Shown here: piece after piece, positions 48,469 to 57,675 of the stretch
How positions within the stretch are numbered: position 1 is the first letter of the stretch
Layout: the number at the start of each line of letters is the position of its first letter
NCBI GenBank assembly: GCA_002403205.1
Contig: DHHJ01000036.1
Location: 1 to 64,000, forward strand
Length of the DNA stretch: 64,000 bases
Reading direction: 5' to 3'
Origin: Anaerolineaceae bacterium UBA4775
GTDB lineage: Bacteria; Chloroflexota; Anaerolineae; Anaerolineales; Anaerolineaceae
Notes under the pieces: generated by a model
Told to the model about the DNA's origin: nothing
The model's input: only the letters and a program-made list of their open reading frames with translations
Database searches by the model: none
Translations under genes and position numbers: made by a program

Positions 48469-48590
48469 CAGGTGGGTTAATTCACATTCCCTGTGGATGG
48501 GTTGGCTTACATACCGTCGTCGTTCGCCAAAGAATTATCCATTTTTTGAATCAACCCAGGGGTCGTCCGTAAACCGCTACAAACCTAAAC

Positions 48591-49580
48591 AGAGATTGCC
48601 ACCTCGCACCCTGCGGGTGCTCGTCGCAATGACAATCCACGTAGGGTGGGTTGGCAGGTTTACATGTCAAACCTGCTCCTAACCAATACCGTCAAACAAA
48701 TCGAATTCCCGCCAACCCACCAGCAATTCAACCCTACTGGTGGGTTGGTCCCCAATCTGTTGGCATTCGTGAACGAATTGGCTTTTTGCAACTCAACCTT
48801 GGAGTCATCCTCAAGCCCAACCCACCCTACAAGACAAAACAGAGATTGCCACCTCGCACCCTGCGGGTGCTCGTCGCAATGACAATCCACGTAGGGTGGG
48901 TTGGCGGGTTTACATGTCAAACCTGCTCCTAACCAATACCGTCAAACAAATCGATTTCCCGCCAACCCACCAGCAATTCAACCCTACTGGTGGGTTGGTC
49001 CACAATCTATTGGTATTTGTGAACGGATTGGCTTTTTACAACGCAACCTTGGAGTCATACCCAAGCCCAACCCACCCTACAAGACAAAACAGAGATTGCC
49101 ACCTCGCACCCTGCGGGTGCTCGTCGCAATGACAATCCACGTAGGGTGGGTTGGCGGGTATAGGTGGCAAACCTGCTCCTAACCAATACCGTCAAACAAA
49201 TCGATTTCCCGCCAACCCACCAGCAATTCAACCCTACTGGTGGGTTGGTCCACAATCTGTTGGCATACGTGAACGAATTGGCTTTTTGCAACTCAACCTT
49301 GGAGTCATCCTCCAGCCCAACCCACCTCACAAGACAAAACAGAGATTACCACCTCGCACCCTGCGGGTGCTCGTCGCAATGACAATCCACGTAGGGTGGG
49401 TTGGCGGGTTTACATGTCAAACCTGCCCCCAACCAATACCGTCAAACAAATCGATTTCCCGCCAACCCACCAGCAATTCAACCCTACTGGTGGGTTGGTC
49501 CACAATCTGTTGGCATACGTGAACGAATTGGCTTTTTGCAACTCAACCTTGGAGTCATCCTCCAGCCCAACCCACCCTAC
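48591..49580. repeat. Four-copy tandem array of a 250-bp palindromic unit
   Basis: Units begin at 48591, 48841, 49091 and 49341, exactly 250 bp apart, with few differences between copies. Each has a 60-bp part with hairpin GCACCC-TGC-GGGTGC, then a 190-bp element that opens with GTAGGGTGGGTTGGC and closes with CCAACCCACCCTAC. Inside is a 12-bp perfect inverted repeat (CCAACCCACCAG/CTGGTGGGTTGG). Because 250 is not a multiple of 3, frames shift from copy to copy and the open frames inside are not genes. The array fills the gap between the kinase gene and the minus-strand PLP-enzyme gene. Confidence 0.92.
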
Positions 49581-49586
49581 ATGAAC

Positions 49587-50825
49587 CTACCCCTCAATAG
49601 CCCTGAGCAAATCGCGTGTCAGGTCGACCGGGTCCTCGATCCCGACCGAAAGGCGCACCAGCCCATCGGTGATCCCCGCGGCCAGGCGTTCATCACGCGG
49701 GGTGTTCCGGTGGGTCATGCTGGCAGGATGCTGAATGAGGGTATCCACATTCCCCAAACTGACCGCCAAAGTCGCAATCTGGATCCGATCCATCATGCGT
49801 GCGCCCGCTTCAAGGCCCCCTTTCAACTCGAAAGCGATCATGCCGCCAAAATCCGTCATCTGTAATTTTGCCAGGGCATGATCCGGATGGCTGGTCAGCC
49901 CCGGGTAGTACACACGCGCCACGTCCGGGTGGCCTTCCAGCGATTTCGCCACCCGCAGGGCATTACGGCAATGGCGTTCCATGCGCAATTCGAAGGTTTT
50001 CAGGCCAATGTTGGCCAGCCAGGTGTCCATTGGGCTCGGTGTGGCGCCCATCAGCTTATAGCCCTGGTACAGTTCCCCTTTCAGCAAGGGCAGGTCCGTG
50101 GTCAGCACTGCACCGCCGATCAACTGCCCATGCCCAGAAAGGAACTTGGTGGTGGAATGTACGATCAAATCTGCCCCCAGGGTGAACGGACGCTGGCAAA
50201 ACGGTGTGGCAAAGGTGTTATCGACCGCCACACGGGCACCATGCTGATGCGCCAGCTCAGAGACCGCACGGATATCCGTCAAACGCAAGGTGGGGTTGAC
50301 AGGTGTCTCGAGGTAAACCAGTTTAGCATTCGGGTGTGCCTGAAAAGCTTTCTCCCAGCCATCGACGGTATTCTCGGTCACCCAGACCACTTCTATGCCA
50401 TATTTGGGCAGGAGGTTCTTGAACAAAAGGTAGGTGCCGTCATACAGCGCCGCCTGGGTCAACAGGGTTTCCCCGGCTTGAACCGCCGCCAGCACCGCGG
50501 CAGTGACCGCGGCCATCCCGGAGGCAAAAACCAGGCCGCCCGCCAGCGACTCGGGGTCAGCATCGGGGGCCTGCCGGATCAGATCCCAGGCTTCCAGCGC
50601 AGCCAGCTTGCGCGCCAGTTGCTGATGGTTGGGGTTATTCAGACGGGAATAATAAAACCCAGGCGTCTCGCCCGCAGCAATGGCCGCACCTGAGGCTGTG
50701 TCAGTGAATGTAAACACTGAATTTTGGTAAATGGGAGCAATATGCGCATTTTCAGCATTCTCACCCTCGGTGTAGTGGGTTAAAAAAGTGGATAAACCTG
50801 TATATGTGCTGGGTTGCCGTTTCAA
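49587..50825 (-). CDS. Cys/Met metabolism PLP-dependent enzyme (gamma-lyase/synthase type)
   Basis: A 412-residue fold-type I PLP enzyme of the cystathionine gamma-synthase / methionine gamma-lyase / O-acetylhomoserine sulfhydrylase group. PLP-lysine motif HSTTKFLSGHG, cofactor ring contact AVDNTFATPF and substrate loop ETPVNPTLRL are present. By eye these activities cannot be separated. TTG start at 50825 with AAGGAG 6 bases upstream. A TGCTAAAAT extended -10 at 50928-50936 (minus strand) gives a leader of about 100 bases; no SAM riboswitch could be recognised in it. Its 3' end abuts the repeat array. Confidence 0.9.
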   Translation of the reverse strand: MKRQPSTYTGLSTFLTHYTEGENAENAHIAPIYQNSVFTFTDTASGAAIAAGETPGFYYSRLNNPNHQQLARKLAALEAWDLIRQAPDADPESLAGGLVFASGMAAVTAAVLAAVQAGETLLTQAALYDGTYLLFKNLLPKYGIEVVWVTENTVDGWEKAFQAHPNAKLVYLETPVNPTLRLTDIRAVSELAHQHGARVAVDNTFATPFCQRPFTLGADLIVHSTTKFLSGHGQLIGGAVLTTDLPLLKGELYQGYKLMGATPSPMDTWLANIGLKTFELRMERHCRNALRVAKSLEGHPDVARVYYPGLTSHPDHALAKLQMTDFGGMIAFELKGGLEAGARMMDRIQIATLAVSLGNVDTLIQHPASMTHRNTPRDERLAAGITDGLVRLSVGIEDPVDLTRDLLRAIEG

Positions 50826-51004
50826 AGTGTTCTCCTTGGACTGCCTGGCCGATCAGGTGACAGGCAGATGATGTAATCCTCTGGTGAGGGCATTTTCCTC
50901 GACCCGGGGAAATAAAAACCTGGCTGTATTTTAGCATAATCGGCTTAAATGGTGCTTTGATCCTGCCGTGCCCCCTGAAGGCGTACGCCTAGCACAATCT
51001 GGCA

Positions 51005-51032
51005 TTGAAGGTAAAGCTGTGCCCAGTATAAT
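51005..51032 (+). promoter_or_regulatory. Promoter of the UPF0173 hydrolase gene
   Basis: TTGAAG (51005-51010), 16-base spacer and perfect TATAAT (51027-51032), 36 bases before the start codon. Confidence 0.6.
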
Positions 51033-51068
51033 TAAGGTAAACCCTCACATTTTAGAAAGGAGACTCAA

Positions 51069-51755
51069 ATGGCTTTTAGATTGACCTGGATCGGGCATGC
51101 TTCCCTGGCGCTGGAGACCGATGGCTACCAACTGCTGATCGACCCCTACTTCAGCCAGAACCCGTCAGCGCAGGTGGATCCCGCCACCGTCTCTGCCGAC
51201 TACATCCTAGTAACCCACGGACACGGGGATCACATCGGCGACACCGTCCAAATCGCCGAACGCACCGGCGCCACAGTGATCACCAATGCCGAGATCAGCG
51301 GCTGGCTGCGCAAAAAAGGGCTCAAAGTCCACGCTCAGCACATCGGAGGCGGGTTCAAACACCCCTTCGGATACCTGAAACTGACCCTGGCATTGCATGG
51401 GTCAGGGCTGCCGGACGGGACCTACGGCGGCAACCCGGCGGGCTTCCTGCTCACCACCAACGCTGGCGAAAAGCTCTATTTGGCCGGGGACACGGGCTTA
51501 TTTGGCGATATGAAATTGATCGGCGAGGAGGGCATCACCCTGGCGGTGCTGCCCATCGGAGATAATTACACCATGGGTCCGGATGATGCGCTGCGGGCAG
51601 TGAAAATGCTCACTCCGGAATTCGTGATCCCCATTCACTACAACACTTTCGGGCTGATCGCCCAGGACCCCGATGCCTGGGCTGCGCGCGTGGAAGCGGA
51701 AACCAACACCAAAGCCCGGGTGCTCAAACCCGGTGAGCAGGTTGTCTACCCCTGA
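51069..51755 (+). CDS. Metallo-beta-lactamase-fold hydrolase, UPF0173 family
   Basis: A 228-residue cytoplasmic MBL-fold protein. The zinc site is THGHGDHIGD, and further His/Asp ligands occur in LAGDTGLFGDM and IPIHYNTFG, the UPF0173 pattern. Length is normal. AAGGAG lies 7 bases before the ATG. The next gene follows after 27 bases, so a two-gene operon with the sulfite-oxidase-like protein is likely. Substrate unknown. Confidence 0.9.
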   Translation: MAFRLTWIGHASLALETDGYQLLIDPYFSQNPSAQVDPATVSADYILVTHGHGDHIGDTVQIAERTGATVITNAEISGWLRKKGLKVHAQHIGGGFKHPFGYLKLTLALHGSGLPDGTYGGNPAGFLLTTNAGEKLYLAGDTGLFGDMKLIGEEGITLAVLPIGDNYTMGPDDALRAVKMLTPEFVIPIHYNTFGLIAQDPDAWAARVEAETNTKARVLKPGEQVVYP

Positions 51756-51782
51756 AGCAAGACCCCCACGAGGGAGAATCAT

Positions 51783-52376
51783 ATGACGACGATCAAGCGG
51801 CTGCCGCCTGGACAACACCCCACCAGCGGGTTCCCGACCCTGCATTATGGCCCTATCCCGGGTTTCAACCCCGCCACCTGGGATTTTCGCATTTGGGGTG
51901 CGGTTGAAGAACCGATCGTGTGGACCTGGGATCAAATCCTGGACCTGCCGCGGGTGAAGGTAAATCTGGACCTGCATTGCGTCACCACCTGGAGCAAATT
52001 TGGTACCGAATGGGAGGGGATTTCGCCCAAGATGCTGGTTGAGCAGGGTGTGATCAAGCCCTCTCCTGAAGCCCGGTTTGTGATGCAGCATGCCGAGCAC
52101 GGCTACACCACCAATTTACCCCTATCGGTCTTCCTGCAGGAGAACTTCCTGATCGCCACCCACTACAACGGCCAGCCCCTCACACCCGAGCATGGCTACC
52201 CGCTGCGCGGTGTGACCGGGTCAATCCCCGGACAGACGGATCTAAAAGACGTCTACCTGTGGAAGGGTGCCAAATGGCTGCGCGGGCTGGAATTCATGGC
52301 CCGAGACCAGTTCGGTTTTTGGGAGGCCAACGGCTATCACAATGAAGGGGATGTATGGATGGAACAGCGCACGTGA
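51783..52376 (+). CDS. Sulfite-oxidase-like molybdopterin oxidoreductase
   Basis: A 197-residue single-domain member of the sulfite oxidase/MsrP (YedY) molybdopterin-binding fold. The Mo-coordinating Cys is in LDLHCVTTWS, and pterin-contacting segments GYTTNLPL and HGYPLRGV-type are present. It lacks a Tat signal, so a cytoplasmic location is expected. Such short forms are common in Chloroflexota and archaea and uncharacterised. A ribosome site (GAGGGAGAA) precedes the ATG. It is in an operon with the UPF0173 hydrolase. Confidence 0.85.
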   Translation: MTTIKRLPPGQHPTSGFPTLHYGPIPGFNPATWDFRIWGAVEEPIVWTWDQILDLPRVKVNLDLHCVTTWSKFGTEWEGISPKMLVEQGVIKPSPEARFVMQHAEHGYTTNLPLSVFLQENFLIATHYNGQPLTPEHGYPLRGVTGSIPGQTDLKDVYLWKGAKWLRGLEFMARDQFGFWEANGYHNEGDVWMEQRT

Positions 52377-52382
52377 CGCGGG

Positions 52383-53186
52383 TCAGGGCGTCATGCGGGA
52401 GCGGATGAAAAAGAACGCCAAACCTGCACCGCCCGCCAACAGGAACAAGCCAATTGCCAGCAGCAAGGGTGACCGGCTTTCTCCGGGGGCAACCTCTGCC
52501 TCCGAAAGGGAGGTTGAGGGCTGGGCGCCAAAATCAACCACAACTGTATCCCCCGCTGAAACCGAGAGCGAATAGTTCATGCTGGTTGTGGGATTATACC
52601 CATCGGGTATGCCCATGCTCAGGTTGTATTCCCCTTCCGGTACATCCTCAAAACACACGGGACCCACGAGGTCAGGGTCGCCGCCGACGGTCTCCTGGGT
52701 TTCCGAAAAGGTGCCGATCCGGTTGCTGACGCTGATCACCCCGCCGCCCAGGTACATTTCAGTGGCTGAGCGTCTTTGATTGCCATCAAGATCCTCAAAC
52801 AACGCCGTGCAGATCTGTGAACTGCCCTCAAAAGGCGTCGGTGTGGGTGGGCCGGGTGTTTGTGTTGGCAACGGGCCTTCCGGTGTGGGCGTGACGGGGT
52901 CAACCTCCCCCAGCAGCAGTTGCTGGCCGGGGAAAACCGCACAATCCGCATCCAGGTTGTTCAAGGTGATGATCGCGTCAATCGTCACCCCAGTTAACAG
53001 GAAAATGCGCGTGCAGGTATCACCCTCCTGGACCGTGTACAAAATCTGCCCATCCAGGTTGGGTGTGGGCGTCTGGTAGGCCGCCTGGGCAACATCACGT
53101 GCCTGCACGGCCCCTGGCACGGACGCCAGCGCTGCAGCCAGAGTCAGCAAAGATAATATTAGAAAGTAGAGCGAAATTTTCTTCAT
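52383..53186 (-). CDS. Exported LysM protein with Ig-like domain and C-terminal anchor
   Basis: A 267-residue surface protein. It has an N-terminal signal peptide, a LysM peptidoglycan-binding domain (about 45-95, YTVQEGDTCTRIF), a Pro/Thr linker, an SdrD-B/Cna-B-like domain (about 125-215, GEYNLSMGIPDGYNPT) and a C-terminal transmembrane helix followed by positive residues. This suggests a wall-binding envelope protein. A TATAAT at 53212-53217 on the minus strand lies 25 bases upstream. It converges on the sulfite-oxidase-like gene. Confidence 0.82.
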   Translation of the reverse strand: MKKISLYFLILSLLTLAAALASVPGAVQARDVAQAAYQTPTPNLDGQILYTVQEGDTCTRIFLLTGVTIDAIITLNNLDADCAVFPGQQLLLGEVDPVTPTPEGPLPTQTPGPPTPTPFEGSSQICTALFEDLDGNQRRSATEMYLGGGVISVSNRIGTFSETQETVGGDPDLVGPVCFEDVPEGEYNLSMGIPDGYNPTTSMNYSLSVSAGDTVVVDFGAQPSTSLSEAEVAPGESRSPLLLAIGLFLLAGGAGLAFFFIRSRMTP

Positions 53187-53251
53187 AAGCGTCTTTTGTT
53201 CCTACGCAAGCATTATAACACCTCTGCCGATTAATAACAGTTAACCGCAAT

Positions 53252-53280
53252 TTGGTGATCGTCTTGTTTGGTTTTATAAT
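53252..53280 (+). promoter_or_regulatory. Promoter of the lipoprotein gene at 53292
   Basis: TTGGTG (53252-53257), exactly 17 bases, then perfect TATAAT (53275-53280). The -10 box ends 11 bases before the ATG, so the transcript has almost no leader. Confidence 0.65.
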
Positions 53281-53291
53281 TAAGGCCGCAA

Positions 53292-54104
53292 ATGTTTACT
53301 GAAGCACACCACACACACCCTACAGCAGCCCTGATCGGCATCCTGACCCTGGCTGCCTTGATCAGCTTGTCCGGTTGTAGCGACTTCCTGCCGCCCGAGC
53401 CAACCATCACGCCTACCCTCACCGCCACCCAGACGGAAACGCCCACCCCCACCATCGACTGGTTTCCCGCCACCCCCACGCCTACCCAGCTGCCGCTCCC
53501 AAGTCCAACCCCGCAGCCCACCCTTGAAGATCTGCGCGCGGGGATCACGGAACGCCTGGTGGAGGATGATTTCACAGACGAAAGCCTGTGGGAAACGCGG
53601 CAAAGCCCGGCGGGGAACATTGCCTTTGGCAACCAAAACCTGACCCTGGCCATCGCCAGGGCGGGAACCAGCCTTACCAGCTTTAGCCAGCACCGCCTTC
53701 CGGAGAATTTTTACCTGGAAATGACCCTTCAGACTTCGCTGTGCCAGCCAGGCGACCAAATGGGGCTGTTGTTCTGGCAGCAATCAGGGGGAGATTACTA
53801 TCGCCTGCTCATCGATTGCGCCAGCCAGGTGCGCCTGGAGCTTGTGCAGGGCGGCCAGACGATCGTTTTGGTGGACTGGATGACTGCGGCGCGTGTGCAA
53901 CCCGGAGCGCCGGCCACCCATCGCGTTGGGCTGTATGTGTCTCGGGGCTTGTTCCAGCTTTACATCAACGATACCTTCCAGTTCGAAAACCGCATCGCCC
54001 AAAATCGCAGCGGGGGCTTGGGAGTCTTCGCACGCACAGTCAGTGGTAATGCCATGACCATCCGGTTTTCAGATTTGCAAATCTACCGGACAGAAGCCAA
54101 TTAA
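53292..54104 (+). CDS. Lipoprotein with Thr/Pro linker and jelly-roll-like domain
   Basis: A 270-residue exported lipoprotein (lipobox SLSGC) with a Thr/Pro linker (about 38-80). The C-terminal domain of about 180 residues begins DDFTDESLWETRQSPAG and ends FSDLQIYRTE, which resembles the laminin-G/concanavalin-like fold of DUF1080-type proteins. Glycan binding at the surface is plausible. No ribosome site lies before the ATG, consistent with the promoter position and possible leaderless translation. Confidence 0.8.
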   Translation: MFTEAHHTHPTAALIGILTLAALISLSGCSDFLPPEPTITPTLTATQTETPTPTIDWFPATPTPTQLPLPSPTPQPTLEDLRAGITERLVEDDFTDESLWETRQSPAGNIAFGNQNLTLAIARAGTSLTSFSQHRLPENFYLEMTLQTSLCQPGDQMGLLFWQQSGGDYYRLLIDCASQVRLELVQGGQTIVLVDWMTAARVQPGAPATHRVGLYVSRGLFQLYINDTFQFENRIAQNRSGGLGVFARTVSGNAMTIRFSDLQIYRTEAN

Positions 54105-54203
54105 ATATAAAGGGACAGCGCAGGCGCCGCCCCATGCTTGTTGCCTAGAAGGTCGGCTGTCAAATAACCGGAATCCCAGGTTAAATTCAGTTGATCAACC
54201 AGG

Positions 54204-55217
54204 TCAAGTGATGTCCATGGGCAATCGCGGCCATTGCAACATGACCGTCTCCAGCAGTAAGCGCACGTTGGCATAGGCATCCAGTTGCTCAAGCGCTTGT
54301 TCATGGACAAGCACCAGGTTGCGGGCCTGCTCTGGGGAGACCTGGCCGGCAATCCGGTCAATCTCCTGCTCAATGTCGATGTTGATCAGTGCAGAGGGTC
54401 CGCCCGAAGCCCGCAGGAAGACATCCCGCCAAAATGAAAGCCAGGTGCGCAAAACCTGACTGGTATTTTGGCGTGCTTTATCGCTGGTCTTGGCTATGCG
54501 TTCCGCCTGTGTAAAGCGTTCATTCCGGGTGGCGGGCAGTAAATCCAGCAAGGTCTCCAGCTGCTCCTGTCTGGAAGCCAGTGCGTCCGGATCTTCAGCC
54601 AGGCGCCGGGCCGCCCCAATGCGCCCGCCCGAGACATGAGCCAGCAGGCGTGCCATATCCGCACTCAAGCCCTGAGTCTCTCTCAAATAGTCCTGCGCTG
54701 AACCCAGAGAAGCAGGCCTGAGGCGGATCACCTCGCAGCGCGAGACGATCGTGGGCAACAGGCTTTCAGGGGCAATGGCGGTCAGCAGTAAAATCACCCG
54801 ATCGGGGGGTTCTTCCAGGGTCTTGAGCAGGGCGTTGGCGGCCTGGGTGGTAGCACGATGAAAATCCGGCAGGAGCGCCATCCGGTAAGCCCCAGCATAG
54901 GGAGACAGGGCCAGGGTGTGCTGCAGGGCGCGCACCTGGTCAATCAGGATGTCTTTGTGTCCTTCTTCCGGTTGCAGCAGGCTTAAATCGGGGTGGGATA
55001 AGGCCTCAATTTGGCGGCAATCACGGCACACGCCGCAAAACCCGCCTGGTTCGGGGGGAGTCGTGCAGTTAAGCGCCTGGGCAAACCTGACAGCCAAGGT
55101 CTGCCGCCCTACACCTTCGGGGCCGGTGAATAGATAAGCATGCCGCAGCTTATCGCCCCCGGCATGGCTCTTAAGCAGCTTAACTGCCCATTCCTGACCG
55201 TGTATATGCCAATCCAT
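54204..55217 (-). CDS. holB: DNA polymerase III delta-prime subunit
   Basis: A 337-residue clamp-loader AAA+ subunit. It starts HIHGQEWAVKLL and has a degenerate P-loop GPEGVGRQT, where the usual Walker Lys is Arg. A zinc module follows (CGVCRDCRQIEALSHPDL), then sensor 1 NALLKTLEEPP and PTIVSRCEVIRL with the arginine finger. Together these identify delta-prime rather than tau/gamma. It acts with HolA (35604-36656) to load the sliding clamp. It is divergent from the chelatase gene. Confidence 0.9.
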   Translation of the reverse strand: MDWHIHGQEWAVKLLKSHAGGDKLRHAYLFTGPEGVGRQTLAVRFAQALNCTTPPEPGGFCGVCRDCRQIEALSHPDLSLLQPEEGHKDILIDQVRALQHTLALSPYAGAYRMALLPDFHRATTQAANALLKTLEEPPDRVILLLTAIAPESLLPTIVSRCEVIRLRPASLGSAQDYLRETQGLSADMARLLAHVSGGRIGAARRLAEDPDALASRQEQLETLLDLLPATRNERFTQAERIAKTSDKARQNTSQVLRTWLSFWRDVFLRASGGPSALINIDIEQEIDRIAGQVSPEQARNLVLVHEQALEQLDAYANVRLLLETVMLQWPRLPMDIT

Positions 55218-55370
55218 GCCTTTATTTTATCGCAAAACGCCCATAAGCCTGAACTGATGCTTTTTTCGTCCATCATCCTGGTCTTGACCACAAACGAATG
55301 CGTTTCATGCGATCCAGGCATATAGTGATTCCCAGACTGACGTGGTAAACTTCATATGCGGAGCAAACAG

Positions 55371-56543
55371 ATGAGGAAACAAGAAACTATGCGTGTGATT
55401 TACCCCTTTACCGCTATCGTTGGACAGCAGCGAATGCGGCGAGCACTGATCCTGAATGCCATCGATACCCGGATCGGTGGCGTATTAATCCGCGGTGAGC
55501 GCGGTACTGGTAAATCAACAGCAGCGCGTGCTTTGGCGGCCTTGCTGCCCCCGGTTGAGGTGGTGCAGAACTGCCGCTTCGGGTGTGACCCCCATAAGCC
55601 CATCAGCTGGTGCACGGAATGCCGCGAGCGTTTTGAGGCCGACAAGAACGGCTTACCTGTCGAGACCCGCCAGACCCCCTTCATCAACCTGCCCATCTCC
55701 GCCACAGAAGACCGTGTGGTCGGCACCCTGGATATCGAAAAAGCGATCCAAAAGGGTGAGCGTCATTTTGAGCCAGGCGTTCTGGCTTCCGCCAACCGCG
55801 GGCTGCTCTACATAGACGAGGTGAACCTGCTGGACGATCATGTTGTCGATGTTTTGCTGGATTCGGCCGCTATGGGCATGAACATCGTCGAGCGGGAAGG
55901 CATTTCTTTTGCCCACCCGGCGCGCTTTATCCTGGTCGGCACGATGAACCCTGAAGAGGGCGATCTCCGCCCGCAGCTGCTGGACCGTTTTGCCCTCTCT
56001 GTTGAAATCCGCGGCATCCTCGAACCCAGGCAGCGCGTCCAGATCATGGAGCGGAACCTGGCGTTCGAAGCCGATCCTGAGGCTTTTCGAAAGCAATGGC
56101 TTTCACGGGAAGAGGAGCTTTCAGAGCAGATCGCCAAAGCCCGCCAGCTGGTGGATAAGGTGCGTTACACCAGCCGTGACCTGCTGGTGATCGCCGATCT
56201 GACGGCAAAAATGCAGGTGGACGGCCATAGGGCAGACCTGGTGATCCTGAAAGCCTCACGGGCGCATGCCGCCTTTGAGGGCCGCGAAGCAATCAACCCG
56301 CGCGATATTGCCCTGGCCGCAGAGCTGGCACTCCCGCACAGGGTGAAGGCCGGCCCCTTCAGGCATTCCGAAATAGGCATCACCCAATTGGAAGAACAAA
56401 TCGAGCAGCTTAAAGGCGCTGCATCGGAAGACGCCCCTGCCGATGACGAGTCCCAGACCGAGGCGGACGACGAACGTCAAAAAAAAAGTCTCTCTCCCCC
56501 CGCCTCGAGGTTAGCGACGAACCCATTGGACCCGAGTCCGTAG
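55371..56543 (+). CDS. Chelatase AAA+ subunit (BchI/ChlI-like), zero-frame product
   Basis: A 390-residue AAA+ ATPase of the magnesium/cobalt chelatase type. Walker A RGERGTGKST, Walker B GLLYIDEVNLLDD, and PLxDRF-like LLDRFALSV are present. A Cys-rich insert (NCRFGCDP then WCTEC) near residues 68-88 is typical of this family. After an acidic linker the frame reaches A9G at 56479-56488 and ends 55 bases later in a Pro-rich tail. A -1 shift at that run would join it to the VWA domain that follows, giving a 704-residue ChlD-like protein. GGAG lies 7 bases before ATG 55371. No CobN/BchH is in the window. Confidence 0.85.
   Translation: MRKQETMRVIYPFTAIVGQQRMRRALILNAIDTRIGGVLIRGERGTGKSTAARALAALLPPVEVVQNCRFGCDPHKPISWCTECRERFEADKNGLPVETRQTPFINLPISATEDRVVGTLDIEKAIQKGERHFEPGVLASANRGLLYIDEVNLLDDHVVDVLLDSAAMGMNIVEREGISFAHPARFILVGTMNPEEGDLRPQLLDRFALSVEIRGILEPRQRVQIMERNLAFEADPEAFRKQWLSREEELSEQIAKARQLVDKVRYTSRDLLVIADLTAKMQVDGHRADLVILKASRAHAAFEGREAINPRDIALAAELALPHRVKAGPFRHSEIGITQLEEQIEQLKGAASEDAPADDESQTEADDERQKKSLSPPASRLATNPLDPSP
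56479..56488 (+). promoter_or_regulatory. Probable -1 frameshift (slippery) site A9G
   Basis: Nine A followed by G sit at the exact point where the ATPase frame must change to the VWA frame. The sequence contains A-AAA-AAG, the heptamer used by dnaX for -1 frameshifting. A purine-rich GAGGCGGA about 12 bases upstream could act as an internal Shine-Dalgarno stimulator. Transcriptional slippage or a homopolymer sequencing error would give the same picture. Confidence 0.65.
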
Positions 56544-57484
56544 AACCCTCCCGGCAGGAAATCTTTAACGACGCCACCGCCCACTGGTGGGATGGCGGGA
56601 AAAAAGTCAAACCCGGCGAGACCTTCGAACCGCGCCGGTTGGATACCCCCCTGGATGAAATGATGCGCAAACAAAGCGGCCGCCGGTCTCAGACCCAGAC
56701 GGACCGCAAGCGGGGGCGTTATATCCAGGCTCGCCCTGCCAACGGCAAAGCGGACGACCTGGCCTTTGACGCCACCTTGCGCGCGGCAGCACCCTTCCAA
56801 AAAGCCCGGGAGGATACCAAGGAAGATGTGGCTTTCTCCGTTCGCCGTGAAGACTACCAACGCAAAGTGCGTGTGCGGCGGGCGTCGAACCTGATCCTGT
56901 TCCTGGTGGACGCCTCCTGGTCGATGGCAGTGGCAGAGCGCATGGCAGCCACCAAAGGCGCCATTCTTTCGCTGCTGACCGATGCCTATCAACGCCGAGA
57001 CCGTGTGGGCCTGATCGTCTTTCAGAAGGATCGTGCCACCTTGGTGCTGCCCCCGACCAACTCCGTGCTGCTGGCCCAGCATGCCCTGGCAGATATCCCA
57101 GTGGGCGGAAAAACCCCGTTAAGCGCCGGGCTGAATATGGCTTACGAGGTCCTGAAAAGGGAAAAAGTCCTCCATCCCGACATCTTCCCCTTATTGATCA
57201 TCCTGACCGATGGTGCGGGTAATGTGTCCATGGGCAACGGCTCGCCCCAAAAGGAAGCCCATCAGTACGCTGAGCAAATCGCCCACGAGGACGTCCGCTC
57301 CGTGGTAATCAACATGGAACACGAAGCCTTTGACCAGGGCCTGGCCCAGGCGCTGGCCGATCACCTCAACGCCAGCTGCTATACCCTGGATGAACTGCGC
57401 AGCGATACCCTCTACCGCGCCGTGCAAAACGAGATCTACTCCAGCCCTGGCGGTTCCCAGAAAAGCAAAACCCCCAAACCTTAA
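56479..57484 (+). CDS. Chelatase VWA domain (BchD/ChlD-like), -1 frame
   Basis: In the -1 frame coding potential is continuous from the A-run: an acidic linker, then EIFNDATAHWWDGGKKVKPG, a basic segment, and a von Willebrand A domain with the MIDAS motif FLVDASWSM and later ILTDGAGN. The only nearby start is a TTG at 56639 with no good ribosome site, and conserved sequence precedes it. Translation by frameshifting from the ATPase is therefore more likely than an independent start. The VWA subunit couples the AAA+ ring to the large chelatase subunit that inserts Mg or Co into a tetrapyrrole. End TAA at 57484. Confidence 0.82.
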
Positions 57485-57626
57485 CACCTTGTACACAGGC
57501 ATTGCAGCTGCAAACAAGCCACCAGGTTGCGGGCGTCATTCTCCCCCTTGCCTGCCAAGGGTTAGTGATTTTCTGAATGGTGGGCGAAGATTTCCCCCAA
57601 CAGTGCCTGGATTAAAATATAGCCAC

Positions 57627-57659
57627 AACCCCGGACTTCACCGGCTAATCTTCGGGGTT
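57627..57659 (+). terminator. Weak terminator-like hairpin after the chelatase gene
   Basis: AACCCCG (57627-57633) pairs with CGGGGTT (57653-57659) around a 19-nt loop, without a T-run. It lies between convergent genes and may act weakly in either direction. Confidence 0.3.
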
Positions 57660-57675
57660 CAATGAGCCGTGAACC

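Noticed and set aside
48646..49522. Several open frames of 60-123 codons in the 250-bp array
   Set aside because: They are translations of the repeat, change frame from copy to copy because 250 is not divisible by 3, and have no ribosome sites.
48591..49580. CRISPR array
   Set aside because: Whole 250-bp units are repeated without unique spacers, and no cas genes are present.
50826..51000. SAM riboswitch upstream of the Cys/Met PLP enzyme gene
   Set aside because: The leader lacks the conserved SAM-I core sequences and the expected kink-turn and pseudoknot segments.
56639..57484. VWA gene translated independently from TTG 56639
   Set aside because: Conserved coding sequence continues upstream in the same frame to the A-run, and the TTG has no good ribosome site.
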